Positions 1 to 6,048 of a stretch of 6,174 nucleotides of DNA are shown here, one piece after another. A program made the position numbers and the translations under genes. The stretch's first letter is position 1. Each line of letters begins with the position of its first letter. The stretch is taken from positions 1 to 6,174 of the forward strand of contig JAHJCI010000008.1 of NCBI GenBank assembly GCA_018813085.1, read 5' to 3'. The notes under the pieces are model-generated. The model did not search any database and was not told where the DNA came from. It saw only the letters and a list, made by a program, of their open reading frames with translations. The DNA is from Candidatus Omnitrophota bacterium. GTDB lineage: Bacteria > Omnitrophota > Gorgyraeia > Gygaellales > JAHJCI01.

Positions 1-258
1 CAAGATTGTAAAGGTTTTTTGGGGTGTATCTGCAGAATAAATAATGCCTTTTCCCTGGGCGTGAGGGTTTGTTTGAGGCGCACGTTGAAAATGCGAGCGG
101 GCATGGTTTGCAGACTTAAATATTATGTCCAAGAGCGAGTACCCGGCCTTTTTATAAAAGCTGCGGGCTCAAGCGTTGCTCCGAAAGCAAAGCCAAACAA
201 ACCCAGCGAATAAACGGTGAGTAAATTCGAACCATTGGGTAAAGAACCGTCCCTAAAA
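1..258. other. Downstream flank with no confident gene
   Basis: Open frames here on both strands lack ribosome sites and recognisable motifs. A minus-strand frame starts at ATG 102-104 and runs out of the window (MPARIFNVRLKQTLTPREKA...). It could be the start of a further gene but has no Shine-Dalgarno. AGAACCGTCCCT (243-254) directly follows the lipoprotein stop, and an imperfect GC/AT hairpin lies near 142-167. No terminator with a U-tract is visible. Confidence 0.5.
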
Positions 259-453
259 TTAATTGGCGGGAAGCTGTAAAGGGACTGAAGCTGTTTCGCT
301 AGTATTCTGCTGCGAAGATGTTTCTTCTGTTTCGGGTCCGGGAAAATTAAAGGGAATTGCAAAACGCGCTTTCCCATTATTAACCGTAAACGCTGCGCAT
401 GCACAGCCGCCTAAGATAAATAACGCCAAAATTAAAAAGTAAATTCTCATCAT
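259..453 (-). CDS. Small putative lipoprotein
   Basis: This 64-residue product begins MMRIYFLILALFILGGCACAA, a short basic start, a hydrophobic helix and a lipobox (L-G-G-Cys17), so it should be exported and lipid-anchored at Cys17. The mature part of about 48 residues is rich in Thr, Ser, Glu and Pro, looks disordered and matches no domain I recognise. There are two adjacent ATGs (451-453 and 448-450). An AGGA motif lies 4 nt before the first and 7 nt before the second, so the second may be the real start, one residue shorter. It is 42 bp downstream of the response regulator and probably cotranscribed with it. It ends in TAA. The lipobox and ribosome site support a real gene despite its size. 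Confidence 0.65.
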   Translation of the reverse strand: MMRIYFLILALFILGGCACAAFTVNNGKARFAIPFNFPGPETEETSSQQNTSETASVPLQLPAN

Positions 454-495
454 TTAATCCTGTTCCTTATGCTTGAAGAAATTAACAATACCTGA

Positions 496-876
496 TCAGG
501 CAGCAAGCACCTTCTTGACCATATCCAATATTTCCCTGCCTGTGGTAGGTTTAGACATAATATAATGCTCGCCGGTTTTTTCTACTGATAATTCCTCTTC
601 CTTGGTCAGTATACCGGTGAGGAATATTATGGGAATGCTCTTGGTGGCGGGGCTTTCTGCAAGTGTTGCGGCAACATCACATCCTGACATATCGGGAATA
701 ACTATGTCCAGAATAATTAAATCGGGTTTTGAGCGCTTAACCAGTTCAAGCGCTTCCCTGCCCTTAGTAGTAGAAAAAACCTCATAATTAGAGCGCCTTA
801 AAATATTGCTTATATGAGTAAGCGTCTCCTCCTCATCTTCTACCACCAGTATCCTCTTTTGGAGACTCTCTATCAT
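496..876 (-). CDS. Single-domain response regulator (CheY-like receiver)
   Basis: This 126-residue protein is a receiver domain with no output domain. The acidic pocket is Glu13/Asp14 (ILVVEDEEE), the phosphoacceptor is Asp57 (PDLIILDIVIPDMSG), the switch Thr is Thr87 (IPIIFLTG), and the conserved Lys is Lys109 (MSKP), with Tyr105 at about the aromatic switch position. All residues needed for phosphorylation by a histidine kinase are present. No kinase is in the window, so its partner is unknown. Such proteins work by protein-protein contact in phosphorelays, chemotaxis or scaffold systems. It lies 64 bp downstream of rpoD with its own candidate promoter and no Shine-Dalgarno, and is followed after 42 bp by a lipoprotein gene. 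Function beyond phosphoryl transfer cannot be inferred. Confidence 0.93.
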   Translation of the reverse strand: MIESLQKRILVVEDEEETLTHISNILRRSNYEVFSTTKGREALELVKRSKPDLIILDIVIPDMSGCDVAATLAESPATKSIPIIFLTGILTKEEELSVEKTGEHYIMSKPTTGREILDMVKKVLAA

Positions 877-883
877 TAGGCGT

Positions 884-912
884 AGATTACCATTGATTCA
901 AAAACCTGTCAA
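884..912 (-). promoter_or_regulatory. Candidate promoter of the response regulator, giving a near-leaderless mRNA
   Basis: In the 64-bp gap after rpoD the minus strand has TTGACA (907-912), a 17-bp spacer and TAATCT (884-889), with TG one base before the -10 box. The -35 box is perfect; the -10 box keeps the T1, A2 and T6 positions only. The predicted start is at about 877, one base before the ATG at 874-876. No Shine-Dalgarno lies upstream of that ATG, which agrees with leaderless translation. Confidence 0.5.
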
Positions 913-940
913 TACTTTTTAGCGCCTAAGGCCGGGGAAA

Positions 941-1555
941 TTAATAGCTGCGTTCCTGCGAGAGGCTCATATCAAGAAATGGGCGCAGCCTCCTTGAGCG
1001 GCTGGGATGGCGAAGCTTCTTTAATGCCTTTGCTTCTATCTGCCGTACGCGCTCGCGGGTCACTTTAAAAGTCTTACCCACGTCCTCCAGTGTATGAGCA
1101 GAATCGTCTTCCAGGCCAAAACGCAAAGATAAAATTCTTTTCTCCCGCGAGCCCAGGGTAGATAACATTGCCTTCATCTCCTCCTTGAGCATCGAATGAA
1201 CTGTAGTATTCGCCGGAGAAATAGCCTTCTTATCCTGAATAAAATCTCCGAAATTAGTATCGCCCTCATCTCCGATGGGCATCTGTAAAGAGATCGGTTC
1301 CTGGGCTATCTTAAGGATTGACTTGATTTTCTCCTGCGGCAGGCGCAGTTTTGCGGCCATTTCGTCAGGATTAGGCTGCCGGCCTTTTTCCTGAACAAAC
1401 TGGTGCGATAAGCGGATTATCTTATTGATAGTCTCGGTCATGTGCACCGGGATCCTTATAGTACGTGCCTGGTCGGCGATAGAACGCGTTATCGCTTGCC
1501 TTATCCACCAAGTAGCATAAGTCGAAAATTTGTATCCGCGCTTATACTCAAACTT
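941..1555 (-). CDS. rpoD: RpoD, C-terminal part in the same frame after the stop (regions 2.3-4.2)
   Basis: This continues the frame of the upstream part, codons 319-522 of the joined gene. Regions 2.3/2.4 are intact ([25 protein letters not shown], with the promoter-melting Trp pair at 334-335 and Gln338). Region 3.0 follows ([17 protein letters not shown]), then the region 3.2 finger ([11 protein letters not shown], about 416-425). The region 4.2 helix-turn-helix lies at about 472-500 ([33 protein letters not shown]). Between the internal TAA and 1447 there is no ATG, GTG or TTG in frame. The first possible starts are GTG at 1445-1447 and ATG at 1439-1441. A restart there would lack regions 2.3 and 2.4, so an independently made fragment should not recognise a -10 box. 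The gene ends in TAA (941-943). No decay is visible beyond the one stop. Confidence 0.93.
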   Translation of the reverse strand, partial: KFEYKRGYKFSTYATWWIRQAITRSIADQARTIRIPVHMTETINKIIRLSHQFVQEKGRQPNPDEMAAKLRLPQEKIKSILKIAQEPISLQMPIGDEGDTNFGDFIQDKKAISPANTTVHSMLKEEMKAMLSTLGSREKRILSLRFGLEDDSAHTLEDVGKTFKVTRERVRQIEAKALKKLRHPSRSRRLRPFLDMSLSQERSY

Positions 1556-1558
1556 TTA
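1556..1558 (-). other. Single in-frame TAA interrupting rpoD at codon 318
   Basis: The codons read GCA GTG TAA AAG TTT GAG, i.e. A-V-stop-K-F-E. E. coli sigma70 has A-V-D417-K-F-E here, and many other primary sigmas carry Glu. GAA to TAA is one substitution; Asp codons would need two. No frameshift is involved: codons before and after are in the same phase and fully conserved. Confidence 0.95.
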
Positions 1559-2509
1559 CACTGCCCGCATAAGGCCGATGTTTCCTTCCTGGATTAAATC
1601 CAAAAAAGAGAGTCCGCGGTTGGTATATTTCTTTGCGATACTCACTACCAGCCTCAAATTCGCCTCAACCAGTTTTCTCTTTGCGCGGTTAAACCTAGCC
1701 TGGGCTATATGGATTTCTTTTAGCTGAGATCTGATTTTCAGGTATGAATTGCTTCCCAGTTGGTAAAAAATTGCCCTTTTCCTTATTCTTCTTTTCGTGA
1801 CATTCTTACCCGAAGAAATACCGCGGCGCATTATCCGCTTTAACTCATCAACCAGATTAGTCATCTCGCCTAAGATTGAATCAATTACCCAGGTAGTCAA
1901 GTTGAATTTATAAAGCAGGTTAACGCAGTTGCTGTGCCGGCGGCTCCTGCGTAGAAGCTTGGTTAAGCGCGCTACCTTCTTAAACACTATCTTGCGGTTA
2001 GAAGTAAGGTCATCCTTTACTATGTCATCTAAATTCAGCTTACCTTCTAATATATTATTAGAGATACTTAAGACCGCTGCCCGTGCAAAGGGAGAGAAAA
2101 ATATTGCCTCCCTGAATCTCTTTTCTGCTTCTTCTATTTTTTTTGCCAATTCAATCTCTTCCTGCCGCGAAAGCAACGGAACCGAACCCATTTGTTTTAA
2201 ATACATCTTAACCGGGTCATCCAGAGGTATGAATCTCTGTTCGCTTTTAGAAGAAGCAAGTACTACGGCCTTCTTGCCGCGGGCTTCCTCTCTTTCTGTT
2301 TTTTTGCGCAAAAACATCTGGACGTTCTCTACTACCGGAATATCCTTACTGCCTAAAAGGTTAAACAGATGGTCTATGTCGCTTGAGGAAGAAACATCTT
2401 CCGGCAGGAGCCTGTTTACTTCATCATAAGTGAGGTATCCTTTTACTTTTCCGATAGCAACTATCTTATTTAATTCTTTCTTGCTTATACTTTTGTTTCT
2501 TTTTTTCAT
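1556..2509 (-). CDS. rpoD: RNA polymerase sigma factor RpoD, N-terminal part up to an in-frame stop
   Basis: This is the first 317 residues of the primary sigma factor, which directs RNA polymerase to -35/-10 promoters. Region 1.1 spans about 1-60 ([15 protein letters not shown]). Region 1.2 runs from about 98 to 127 ([25 protein letters not shown]). A basic non-conserved region spans about 130-265. Region 2.1 follows at about 270-297 ([20 protein letters not shown]). Region 2.2 is at 302-317 ([16 protein letters not shown]). The frame then meets TAA at codon 318 (1556-1558). The same frame continues with [21 protein letters not shown], so the gene is otherwise whole: 941-2509 is 523 codons including the internal and terminal stops. 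The fragment alone would keep the core-binding helices but lose -10 and -35 recognition. It overlaps dnaG by 4 bp and has a GGAGGAGG ribosome site. Confidence 0.93.
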   Translation of the reverse strand: MKKRNKSISKKELNKIVAIGKVKGYLTYDEVNRLLPEDVSSSSDIDHLFNLLGSKDIPVVENVQMFLRKKTEREEARGKKAVVLASSKSEQRFIPLDDPVKMYLKQMGSVPLLSRQEEIELAKKIEEAEKRFREAIFFSPFARAAVLSISNNILEGKLNLDDIVKDDLTSNRKIVFKKVARLTKLLRRSRRHSNCVNLLYKFNLTTWVIDSILGEMTNLVDELKRIMRRGISSGKNVTKRRIRKRAIFYQLGSNSYLKIRSQLKEIHIAQARFNRAKRKLVEANLRLVVSIAKKYTNRGLSFLDLIQEGNIGLMRAV

Positions 2510-4284
2510 TTAACCTCCTCCAAGCAAGAGCCTGAACGCAGCAAATCCCGCAATTCAAAAACCAGGCTATCCATATGCCCCTGATCGCCCTGCTTCTGGG
2601 CTAATTTTATCTCCTCGCGCAAAGACTGACAGCGTAAATTCAAGCGCTGCTTCTTGATCTTAGAAACACAATCATTAAGAATTTCTTCGCTATCCTCCTG
2701 TGAATGTTCATCCGCAGCCAATATTTCAGATATTAAAGAAGCTGATTCCCGGTCATCAAGATAACCGATTAAACACTTAGGCTCGATATCCTTACCTTTG
2801 GAAATCAGCTCACAGATTAATGAGAAAACCCGGGCAATGCGCGCATCCTGAAAATCTTCGGGAGAGAGCACGGATTTAATCTTGGTAATCAGCTCGGTTT
2901 CCCCGAGAATCAAACGCATAAGAAGCCTTTCGGTCGGATTAATCTTGGAATCCGGGATCCTAAAAAATTCCCTGAAGTCGTAAGGCTTCTGGTCCTTGAT
3001 CTTCCTTAATTCGCTGATTAAAACTTCCTCCTTAATATCTAAAGCCTGTGCCAGCCTGCGAAGATACTCAGCCTGCAATATAGGATTTCTTATTTTCTTA
3101 ATCGAATCCAGCATCGCTCCTGCAACAAAAGCTTTATTTTCAGGATTTATTATTTTATAACGCGAGCTCAAAAGCCCCAGTTTATAATCAAAGAGCCCCA
3201 AGGCATTATCGAGTATATGCCTGAAGGCTTTGGCCTCAAACTTTCTTAAAAAAGAATCAGGATCAAAATTAACCGGCAAAATCGCAACCCGCGTATTCAT
3301 ATCTTCCTGGATAAACATATCCAGGCTTCTCAGCGTTGCGTCCTGGCCTGCCTGGTCGGAATCATACACCATGATAACATTACGGGTATATCTTTTAATC
3401 AACCTTATCTGCTCGGCAGTCAGGCTTGTGCCCAAAGAAGCAACTACATTTTTTATTCCAGCCTGAAAAACGCTAATGCAGTCAAAATAACCCTCCACTA
3501 CAATTGCATAGTCTTCTTTTCTTATTGCTTCGCGCGTTAAATTTAATCCGTACAAATGCCTGCCCTTGACATAAATTAAACTTTCCGGAGAATTGATATA
3601 TTTAGCCATCCCGGGGGCGTCCTCTAATAGACGCGCGCCTAATGCCAGCACGCGGCTCTTTACATCAAATATAGGAAAGACTAGGCGCTTACGGAACCTG
3701 TCGTAATAGCCCTGGTTTTGCCCTTTAGATACCAAGCCGGACTTCTCTAATAATGCGGGGCTGGCATTCTTCGTGCGCAAATAGTTAAACAGGCCCTCCC
3801 ACTTATCAGGGCTTAAGCCCAGTTGAAAAAGGTTGACTGTATCATTACTCAGGCTACGCTTACTCAAATATGTACGAGCCGCCGCTCCGGAAGCAGAATT
3901 CAGAAAATCCCTGTAAAACTTAACGGCAAATTCGTTAACTTTATAAAGGCTGGTAATCAGGCCGCTTGATTTGCTTGAAGCCTCATTCTTGGGCAACTCA
4001 ACGCCGGTTTTCCTGGCCAGGGTTTTAACTGCCTCGATAAAATCCATACGCTCATATTCCATGAGAAAACTTACTACGTTACCTCCCTTGCCGCAGCCGA
4101 AACAATGGAATATCTGCTTCTGAGGGTTGACCATAAACGAAGGTGTTTTCTCATGATGAAAAGGGCAAAGTGCCCTTAAATTCCTGCCGGCACGTTTAAG
4201 CGGGAAATAACCAGAGATTAACTCCACAATATCAATCCTGCTTAAAATATCATCTAGAATGTTTTCCGGAATATAATTTGCCAT
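2506..4284 (-). CDS. dnaG: DNA primase DnaG
   Basis: This 592-residue primase synthesises RNA primers at the replication fork and docks on the DnaB helicase. The N-terminal CHC2 zinc ribbon has Cys40, His43, Cys61 and Cys64 ([11 protein letters not shown]...HCFGCGKGG). The RNA polymerase core and TOPRIM domain cover about residues 115-375. It shows catalytic Glu264 (VVEGYFD), the SLGTSLT loop, Asp308/Asp310 (VYDSDQAG) and DPDSFL (Asp341/Asp343). The C-terminal part, from about 430, has the helical character of the helicase-binding domain. Length is normal and all key residues are present. One small oddity is ALGAR (216-218 Gly-Ala-Arg) where the family usually has GGR. The ATG follows the nif3 stop by one base without a well-placed Shine-Dalgarno, and the TGA overlaps the rpoD ATG by 4 bp. 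Confidence 0.97.
   Translation of the reverse strand: MANYIPENILDDILSRIDIVELISGYFPLKRAGRNLRALCPFHHEKTPSFMVNPQKQIFHCFGCGKGGNVVSFLMEYERMDFIEAVKTLARKTGVELPKNEASSKSSGLITSLYKVNEFAVKFYRDFLNSASGAAARTYLSKRSLSNDTVNLFQLGLSPDKWEGLFNYLRTKNASPALLEKSGLVSKGQNQGYYDRFRKRLVFPIFDVKSRVLALGARLLEDAPGMAKYINSPESLIYVKGRHLYGLNLTREAIRKEDYAIVVEGYFDCISVFQAGIKNVVASLGTSLTAEQIRLIKRYTRNVIMVYDSDQAGQDATLRSLDMFIQEDMNTRVAILPVNFDPDSFLRKFEAKAFRHILDNALGLFDYKLGLLSSRYKIINPENKAFVAGAMLDSIKKIRNPILQAEYLRRLAQALDIKEEVLISELRKIKDQKPYDFREFFRIPDSKINPTERLLMRLILGETELITKIKSVLSPEDFQDARIARVFSLICELISKGKDIEPKCLIGYLDDRESASLISEILAADEHSQEDSEEILNDCVSKIKKQRLNLRCQSLREEIKLAQKQGDQGHMDSLVFELRDLLRSGSCLEEVK
2514..2521 (-). promoter_or_regulatory. Strong ribosome binding site of rpoD
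   Basis: The minus strand reads GGAGGAGG followed by TTAA and then the ATG of rpoD (2507-2509). It is a near-perfect Shine-Dalgarno inside the last codons of dnaG and fixes the rpoD start. The other coupled genes of the operon lack such a site, so rpoD is the member set up for high, independent translation. Confidence 0.85.
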
Positions 4285-4285
4285 C

Positions 4286-5152
4286 TCAATTATGGTTAAA
4301 CCTTCGGAATCCCGAAGAATTAATTATCTCTAATTCGCCGCGTTTCTCTAATCCGTCTAAAAGCAGGTTAAGGCCGAGATTATCGGAGGAAATATGCCCG
4401 GCAATGATAACATTTAAATCCGCTTCTTTGGCCTTCTTGAAATACTCTTCGCTCAGATGCATTGATACTAACGTACGAACCCCCTTTGCAGCCAGTTTCT
4501 TAATCGCGCGCTTGGAACCTTCTGTACCGCCGGTCATTTCCACTAAAACCTTTCCCACTGGGCTGCGCGAGTTACCTAAAATGATCCTTGGGCCGGAATA
4601 ATTCTTCTTTGCCTCTCTGTATTCCGGCAGAGTATTTAATATACCAATAACATCTCCCAACCTTGAAGGTTTATTGGCTACGATCAGCTTGCTGATAAAA
4701 TAATAAACATGGTTATCTGCGGGGGTGTGCAGGCAAATAAAAGGCAATTTCAATAGCCTGGCAGCATCTACTGTCTTCATATGGTTTACCGCAGATACTC
4801 TTCTCCCTACCTCAGACATCCTTTCTTCGATAAGCTGCTTTGCTACCAATGCATCAATACCCACGCTAGTAAGCATCTCAGCCTGCAGCTTCATAACTTC
4901 ATAGAAATGCGCCAGCGCCCATCCGGCAGGATGATGAGAGATTACCAAATCCAGGCCCTGCTCCCGGCGCAACTTATCCGCCAGGAGAAGTTCTCCTATG
5001 TCTATATCTATGCCTACCATCGCCTTCCTGACTTCTGTATCCGGTTTTCCAAAAAGTATAGCCGAGTCAGAATAATCCCAGCGCCTGTTCCCTCTCGGGT
5101 CATGCATCCTGCCCAACCGTAGAGCTTCTTTATAAAGTTTAGATAATTTCAT
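4286..5152 (-). CDS. Nif3/DUF34-family metal-binding protein
   Basis: This 288-residue protein belongs to the Nif3 (NGG1-interacting factor 3-like, DUF34) family, which binds a pair of divalent metals. It is proposed to act as a metal-dependent hydrolase or metal chaperone, with no settled substrate. Visible motifs are DLVISHHP (His73, His74), LHTPADN (His142, Asp146) and GHISSDNLGLN near the C-terminus (His253). The last motif usually carries a Glu metal ligand; Asp257 may take that place here, but I have not aligned it. The ATG overlaps the cvpA stop by 4 bp and lacks a clear Shine-Dalgarno, so translation is probably coupled. The stop is one base before the dnaG ATG. In Bacillus a Nif3 homologue (yqfO) also lies near dnaG and sigA, which supports the assignment. 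Confidence 0.85.
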   Translation of the reverse strand: MKLSKLYKEALRLGRMHDPRGNRRWDYSDSAILFGKPDTEVRKAMVGIDIDIGELLLADKLRREQGLDLVISHHPAGWALAHFYEVMKLQAEMLTSVGIDALVAKQLIEERMSEVGRRVSAVNHMKTVDAARLLKLPFICLHTPADNHVYYFISKLIVANKPSRLGDVIGILNTLPEYREAKKNYSGPRIILGNSRSPVGKVLVEMTGGTEGSKRAIKKLAAKGVRTLVSMHLSEEYFKKAKEADLNVIIAGHISSDNLGLNLLLDGLEKRGELEIINSSGFRRFNHN

Positions 5153-5751
5153 TTTAAGGGCGCCTGGTTTAGAGAAGGCTGATTCCCTTGACGGTAAACA
5201 GCCTTATTAAATGTTTTCTCATCCATAAAACGGAACATAATGCTGTTCCATAATCCGCCGTAAGTCGCGGGTGTCAACTTAATCAGCCTGGGGCTAAGGA
5301 TGGAATTTTTCATACTGCTTCTTAAATAACTATTATTGAAAAAAGAAGCCAAAAAAAGCAGTAAGCTGGCGAATAAAGCCCATCTGATTACGCCCAGCAT
5401 CAAAGCGCCCCAACAGTTCAGCAAGGAAACTGCCTCTACCTTTATTAAAAGTCCAAAGATTTTTCTGAGTATAAAAAAGATAAGATAACCCAGTAAGACA
5501 AGAAGCAGAAAAGCCGTAAAATCGAGAAAATTCTGCCAATTCTCTGCTTTAAGAGGGCCGTGAGCTCTAAAAAAACTGCTTAAATGAAGATAATAATGGC
5601 AACTGAAATAGATGGAGGAAATTGTCCCTAAGAATTTAAATAATTCAATGGGAAAACCTGTTTTTACTGAAATGTAACCAATTCTAATTAAAAGAATTGC
5701 GATAAATAAGTCTACCCAATTTAGCTGTCTAAGGAAGTCCAAAAAATACAC
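5149..5751 (-). CDS. CvpA-family inner-membrane protein
   Basis: This is a 200-residue integral membrane protein with about four predicted transmembrane segments, near residues 13-29, 34-54, 76-97 and 114-137, and a polar C-terminal tail of about 60 residues. The N-terminal NWVDLFIAILL followed by a Gly-containing turn (RIGYISVKTGF), and the total size, fit the CvpA family (named for colicin V production in E. coli). The biochemical role of this family is not well defined; members are linked to envelope homeostasis. The start is GTG (5749-5751), preceded by a weak AGAAAGAG ribosome site within the short leader of the strong promoter. The stop overlaps the next gene by 4 bp (ATGA), so it is the first gene of the operon. 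Family assignment rests on topology and N-terminal pattern only. Confidence 0.75.
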   Translation of the reverse strand: MYFLDFLRQLNWVDLFIAILLIRIGYISVKTGFPIELFKFLGTISSIYFSCHYYLHLSSFFRAHGPLKAENWQNFLDFTAFLLLVLLGYLIFFILRKIFGLLIKVEAVSLLNCWGALMLGVIRWALFASLLLFLASFFNNSYLRSSMKNSILSPRLIKLTPATYGGLWNSIMFRFMDEKTFNKAVYRQGNQPSLNQAPLK

Positions 5752-5786
5752 CGCTCTTTCTATATTATCTGATTAAAATTTCTGAA

Positions 5787-5815
5787 AGTATAACATATAT
5801 TTAGGGTTATGTCAA
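5787..5815 (-). promoter_or_regulatory. Near-consensus sigma70 promoter of the cvpA-nif3-dnaG-rpoD operon
   Basis: On the minus strand the -35 box TTGACA (5810-5815) matches the consensus exactly. The spacer is 17 bp, and the -10 box TATACT (5787-5792) differs from TATAAT at one base. A TG one base upstream of the -10 box makes it an extended -10 site. The predicted start is near 5780, giving a leader of about 29 nt before the GTG of cvpA. It implies that the organism has an active sigma70-type factor, which bears on the interrupted rpoD in this same operon. Confidence 0.85.
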
Positions 5816-5816
5816 G

Positions 5817-5828
5817 GAAAGCGCTTTC
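5817..5828. promoter_or_regulatory. Palindrome GAAAGCGCTTTC abutting the -35 box (possible operator)
   Basis: This is a perfect 12-bp palindrome with a central CG, one base upstream of the -35 hexamer of the cvpA promoter (about -37 to -48 from the predicted start). Its shape matches the core of LacI/CcpA-type operators (AAAGCGCTTT). No regulator is encoded here, so a role as an operator is inference. A 4-bp stem with a GCGC loop followed by T's on the plus strand is possible, but no plus-strand gene needs a terminator. Confidence 0.3.
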
Positions 5829-5833
5829 TTTTT

Positions 5834-5890
5834 CAATCAGCGCATAATTTACGGAGCGCGAAGAGCGAGGTAAATTATATGCGCGGATTG
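5834..5890. repeat. Imperfect inverted repeat with 18-20 nt arms and a CGAAG-rich loop
   Basis: Arms run 5834-5851 (CAATCAGCGCATAATTTA) and 5871-5890 (TAAATTATATGCGCGGATTG). They pair except for one mismatch and a 2-nt AT bulge. The 19-nt loop (5852-5870) contains CGAAGAGCGA, which is complementary to a segment within the 102-nt repeat farther right. The second arm is only one base from the perfect 12-bp hairpin, so these elements form one compact array. Confidence 0.65.
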
Positions 5891-5891
5891 A

Positions 5892-5918
5892 ACCCTTGAC
5901 ATCTTCGATGTCAAGGGT
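5892..5918. repeat. Perfect 12-bp hairpin with 3-nt loop
   Basis: ACCCTTGACATC (5892-5903) and GATGTCAAGGGT (5907-5918) are exact reverse complements separated by TTC. The stem is strong and symmetrical, but neither strand has a T-run after it, so it is not a standard intrinsic terminator. The TTGACA words inside the arms have no matching -10 box at the right distance on either strand. Confidence 0.75.
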
Positions 5919-5931
5919 AAAATTCAGCCAT

Positions 5932-6033
5932 CAGACTTATGTTTCCGACTTCGCTCTTCGAACTTCGTCGAGACCTCGCCGAAGTTCCGACGTAACGTCG
6001 AAACGAAGGCGGGCGCTTCGTTACATAAGTCTG
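5932..6033. repeat. 102-nt branched inverted repeat with three internal hairpins
   Basis: The outer arms are a perfect 11-bp inverted repeat, CAGACTTATGT (5932-5942) and ACATAAGTCTG (6023-6033). Inside are three further stems. The first is GAACTTCG/CGAAGTTC (5960-5967 with 5980-5987, 12-nt loop). The second is the near-palindrome CGACGTAACGTCG (5988-6000). The third is AACGAAG/CTTCGTT (6002-6008 with 6016-6022, 7-nt loop). A single strand could fold into a multi-branched structure. It may be a dispersed non-coding repeat of MITE or REP type or a structured RNA; only one copy is visible, so mobility is inferred. Confidence 0.6.
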
Positions 6034-6048
6034 GGTTTCATTTTAATT

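Larger units (their letters stand above)
5817..6048. other. Hairpin-rich intergenic region between the upstream gene and the cvpA promoter
   Basis: This stretch contains no convincing reading frame. It holds a palindrome next to the promoter, three consecutive inverted repeats (listed separately) and short AT-rich joints. The word CTTCG or its complement CGAAG recurs many times, giving a composition unlike the AT-rich flanks. Because the candidate transcription start of cvpA lies at about 5780, these structures are upstream of that promoter. They can therefore be transcribed only as the 3' untranslated region of the upstream gene, or act as DNA. None is followed by a U-tract on the minus strand, so no classical intrinsic terminator can be called. 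Confidence 0.7.

Noticed and set aside
215..245. tRNA T-arm suggested by GGTTCGAAT on the minus strand
   Set aside because: Flanking bases cannot pair into a 5-bp T-stem, and no acceptor or anticodon arms are present.
123..404. 93-residue minus-strand frame overlapping the lipoprotein gene
   Set aside because: It has no ribosome site, domain or signal sequence, and it overlaps a frame that has a lipobox and a ribosome site.
1556..1558. Genetic code reassignment of TAA, or selenocysteine/pyrrolysine insertion
   Set aside because: TAA is the normal terminal codon of rpoD (941-943) and of the lipoprotein gene, and the other genes contain no internal TAA. Sec uses TGA and Pyl uses TAG.
1441..1558. 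rpoD as a genuine two-subunit split sigma factor
   Set aside because: The first in-frame start after the stop (GTG 1445-1447) falls beyond regions 2.3 and 2.4, so neither product would hold the -10 recognition helix.
1447..1560. Frameshift as the cause of the rpoD interruption
   Set aside because: Both halves are in the same phase, and the residues adjoining the stop match the conserved sigma70 sequence one-to-one.
1929..2429. Plus-strand frame of 166 codons opposite rpoD, and similar plus-strand frames opposite dnaG and nif3
   Set aside because: They lie antisense to strongly conserved genes, with shadow-like composition and no ribosome sites.
5834..5918. Intrinsic terminator of the upstream gene
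   Set aside because: On the minus strand no stem is followed by a run of T's; the only homopolymer nearby reads as A's on that strand.
5932..6033. Integron attC site
   Set aside because: The ends lack the GTTRRRY/RYYYAAC core sites, and there is no integrase or cassette array.
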